Shown piece after piece: positions 62,084-64,000 of a stretch of DNA of 64,000 nucleotides. Source of the stretch: AP-15 sp963833745 (GTDB lineage: Bacteria > Pseudomonadota > Alphaproteobacteria > ATCC43930 > CGMCC-115725); assembly GCA_963833745.1 (NCBI GenBank), contig CAWHZD010000007.1:248001-312000 (forward strand). Reading direction: 5' to 3'. The notes under the pieces were generated by a model that saw only the letters and a list, made by a program, of their open reading frames with translations, did not search any database and had not been told where the DNA came from. The first letter of the stretch is position 1. The number at the start of each line of letters is the position of its first letter. The position numbers and the translations under genes are program-made.

Positions 62084-62328
62084 CGTCGCTCCCTCTCCGT
62101 TGCAGGCAGGCCACCCGGTCGGCGGTCGTTCCACGCCGTAATGGCTAACGCAGACGCGGGCCCGGGTCCATCCCCAGATACACCGGCCGACGCCGATCGG
62201 GTACCATTCCGGCAGGTGAAGATTGCCTGGATCTCGAACGCCATGTCATTACTCATTGGCTCGACGGCAATTGATCGAGGCTGGGCGCCCTTCTGTGAGT
62301 GTACCGCCTCCACGCGAGGATGACGATC

Positions 62329-63225
62329 ATGGCCAATGACAAGATGACGATGCAAATCTCCGGCAAGGACGGCTTCATCGCCGCGCTTGACCAGAGCGGC
62401 GGATCGACGCCCGACGCCCTGCGCCTCTACGGTATTCCGGACATCGCCTATAGCGGCGATGCCAAAATGTTCCGGCTCGTGCACGAGATGCGCGTTCGCA
62501 TCATGACCGCGCCGGCCTTCACCGGGGCCAAGGTCATCGCGACGATCCTTTTCGAAGGCACGATGGACGGCGAGGTGCAGGGAAAATCGGTCCCCGCTTT
62601 TCTGTGGGGGGAACGAAGCGTCATCCCCTTTGTGAAGGTCGACAAAGGGCTCGAGGCCGAGAAAGACGGTGTCCAGCTGATGAGGCCGATGCCAGAACTC
62701 GATACGCTTCTCAATCGGGCGGTAAAGCTCGGCGTCTTCGGCACCAAGATGCGTTCGGTCGTCAACCTAGCCTCGAAAGAGGGTATCGCTGCCGTGGTGG
62801 CGCAACAGTTCGACGTGGCCGCCCAGATCGCCGCGCATGGGCTCATGCCGATCATCGAGCCGGAAGTCTTGATCAAGAGCCCGGACAAAGCCGGCGCGGA
62901 AGCCATTCTTCTCGCGGAATTGACCAGAACGCTCAACGCCGTGCCGGATGGCCCCCGAGTGATGCTCAAGCTGACGATCCCAGACGTTCCCGATCTCTAC
63001 GCGCCGCTGGTGAACCACAAGCGCGTGGCGAGGGTGGTCGCGCTTTCCGGCGGCTATACGCGAGCCGACGCCTGCAAACGCCTTTCCGCCAATCACGGCG
63101 TGATCGCGAGCTTTTCGCGAGCTCTGGCCGAAGACCTCGAGCGTTCGATGAGTAATGCCGCGTTTGAGGCGACACTGGCAAAATCCATCGACGAGATTTA
63201 TCGGGCCTCGACCGTGAAGGTTTGA
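62329..63225 (+). CDS. Class I fructose-bisphosphate aldolase
   Basis: A protein of about 298 residues: GFIAALDQSGGSTPDALRLYG, PFVKVDKGLE, KMRSVVNLASKEGIAAVV, PIIEPEVLIKSPDK and MLKLTIPDVP with the Schiff-base Lys, then VVALSGGYTRADACKRL. This matches the class I aldolases (Fba1-type) that cleave fructose 1,6-bisphosphate without metal. ATG 62329 has GAGG nine bases upstream; ATG 62320 is in frame but directly abuts it. Confidence 0.9.
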   Translation: MANDKMTMQISGKDGFIAALDQSGGSTPDALRLYGIPDIAYSGDAKMFRLVHEMRVRIMTAPAFTGAKVIATILFEGTMDGEVQGKSVPAFLWGERSVIPFVKVDKGLEAEKDGVQLMRPMPELDTLLNRAVKLGVFGTKMRSVVNLASKEGIAAVVAQQFDVAAQIAAHGLMPIIEPEVLIKSPDKAGAEAILLAELTRTLNAVPDGPRVMLKLTIPDVPDLYAPLVNHKRVARVVALSGGYTRADACKRLSANHGVIASFSRALAEDLERSMSNAAFEATLAKSIDEIYRASTVKV

Positions 63226-63429
63226 TGCTCGGGGCAGAGGCGAGACGATGCCGACGGATCGGTAAACCAACCTGGCAAAGCGCTGCATCGCGCTGCGCCT
63301 ACCCGTCCTGCGCCGGCGGATCGCCGAATCAAAGAGCAAGAAGCGGATATCCGCCCCTCTACCCGCGAGATATAGACCTGCTCGTCGAAAGGCGGGAACG
63401 CCGTCATCCACAGCACGAGAGGGTCGATC

Positions 63430-63879
63430 ATGGCGCGTGAACAAGAAAACAAGACTATTGTCGGCCGTTGGTTTGAAGGGTTCTGGGGTAATCCCTGGAA
63501 TCCCGAGATCATCGACGAACTGGCTGCACCAGACATTCTTCTCCGATACTCTCTGCATGCGCCGCGACGCGGACGCGACGACGTAAGGAACTTTATGATG
63601 GGGTTCCGCGAGGCGTTCCCGGACCTCAACTTTTGGGGTGCGGCCGACCTCATTGCGGAGGGCGATTACGTGGTCGGCCGATGGGAGGGCGGCGGCACGC
63701 ATACCGGACCTGCCTTCAGCGATTTTCTGGTGGGCTCCCTTCCGGCGGCTTCCGGCCGGAAGATGCGATTTACGGGAACAACGGTGCTTCGTGTCCAAAA
63801 CGGCAGGATCGCGGAGGAAATCGGCCTCGATGACGGTGCGGCTGCGCTTCAGCAGCTCGGCATCCTAAAGGCCGCCTAG
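63430..63879 (+). CDS. SnoaL-like/ester-cyclase-type NTF2-fold protein
   Basis: A 149-residue NTF2-like protein: NKTIVGRWFEGFWGNPWNPEIIDELAAPDILLRYS, FREAFPDLNFWGAADLIAEGDYVVGRWEGGGTHTG and GTTVLRVQNGRIAEEIGLDDG. Members range from polyketide cyclases to epoxide-like isomerases and many have no known reaction. ATG 63430 lies soon after the aldolase gene but is separated by about 200 bases; a GC-rich hairpin follows the stop. Confidence 0.85.
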   Translation: MAREQENKTIVGRWFEGFWGNPWNPEIIDELAAPDILLRYSLHAPRRGRDDVRNFMMGFREAFPDLNFWGAADLIAEGDYVVGRWEGGGTHTGPAFSDFLVGSLPAASGRKMRFTGTTVLRVQNGRIAEEIGLDDGAAALQQLGILKAA

Positions 63880-63887
63880 AAAGCAAT

Positions 63888-63915
63888 CGGGCCGGGTGAT
63901 CATTCTCCCGGCCCG
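63888..63915 (+). terminator. Hairpin after the SnoaL-like gene
   Basis: CGGGCCGGG and its perfect complement CCCGGCCCG enclose a 10-base loop, eight bases after the stop at 63879. There is no T run after it, so it is a GC-rich transcript end rather than a classical rho-independent terminator. Confidence 0.6.
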
Positions 63916-64000
63916 GTCTGCCGCCGGCTGCATATTTGAGTTTTGCGCTGGCGAAACCATCGACCTAAGCTTGTTGCACGATTACACCGCGAACGGGGGA

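Noticed and set aside
1..64000. tRNA, rRNA or other structured RNA genes and a replication origin
   Set aside because: No cloverleaf-like or rRNA-like sequence, DnaA-box cluster or partition genes were recognised by eye; a covariance-model search was not possible here.

Overview
The window looks like chromosomal DNA of a free-living, GC-rich alphaproteobacterium, probably from soil or an environmental assembly. The evidence is the codon use, short gene spacing, many GTG/TTG starts, REP-like GC palindromes between genes, and a gene mix of lanthanide-type XoxF, glutathione-linked formaldehyde oxidation, CoA racemase and thiolase genes, Tat-exported molybdo-enzymes and PEP-CTERM/sigma-54 signals. 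No rRNA or tRNA gene was seen, so the order is not assigned.

Layout. 0-3 kb: two type II toxin-antitoxin pairs (VapBC, cut by the left edge, and BrnTA) around a class II aldolase, then an AT-richer coiled-coil methyltransferase. 3-16 kb: lipid/aromatic acyl-CoA and general metabolism (thiolase + OB-fold partner, alpha-methylacyl-CoA racemase, HPPD, MetE-like protein, PEP mutase/isocitrate lyase family) mixed with envelope genes (uppP, mscL, rlpA) and ppk2. 16.7-38.8 kb: a lanthanide-dependent methanol oxidation region cut into three blocks by mobile DNA. Block 1 (16.7-18.5 kb) holds the quinoprotein-relay zinc hydrolase and a SoxYZ-like carrier. Block 2 (23.3-27.9 kb) holds xoxF, xoxG, a frameshifted xoxJ and a CXXCW-family protein. 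Block 3 (32.7-38.8 kb) holds the PQQ-associated ABC exporter, beta-propeller, binding protein, cytochrome c and class III alcohol dehydrogenase. The first break carries an IS1634-family element, a PEP-CTERM gene and a decayed reverse transcriptase. The second carries a HEPN-like protein, a broken resolvase, an IS4-family element and a pentapeptide-repeat gene. 39-52 kb: MFS transporter, trmO, periplasmic msrA, then a second periplasmic oxidation district (cytochrome c4-like protein, sorbosone-dehydrogenase-like quinoprotein, a second PQQ dehydrogenase, a Tat Rieske protein, IorA/IorB-type molybdenum enzyme). 52-56 kb: a probable aromatic-ring module (tandem VOC dioxygenase-like protein, HsaA-like hydroxylase) and a beta-helix protein. 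56-64 kb: asnB and a glycosyltransferase, then small metabolic enzymes.

How the genes work together (inference from known families): XoxF oxidises methanol in the periplasm and passes electrons to XoxG and the cytochrome pool. The SoxYZ-like carrier, zinc hydrolase, CXXCW protein and ABC system are accessory proteins that recur beside PQQ alcohol dehydrogenases. FrmA then oxidises the formaldehyde-glutathione adduct in the cytoplasm. The second district suggests a broader periplasmic oxidising capacity.

Caveat: several otherwise well-conserved genes carry single-base frameshifts (PEP-CTERM gene, reverse transcriptase, xoxJ, resolvase, pentapeptide gene, one aldo/keto reductase). Some may be assembly indels rather than true pseudogenes.
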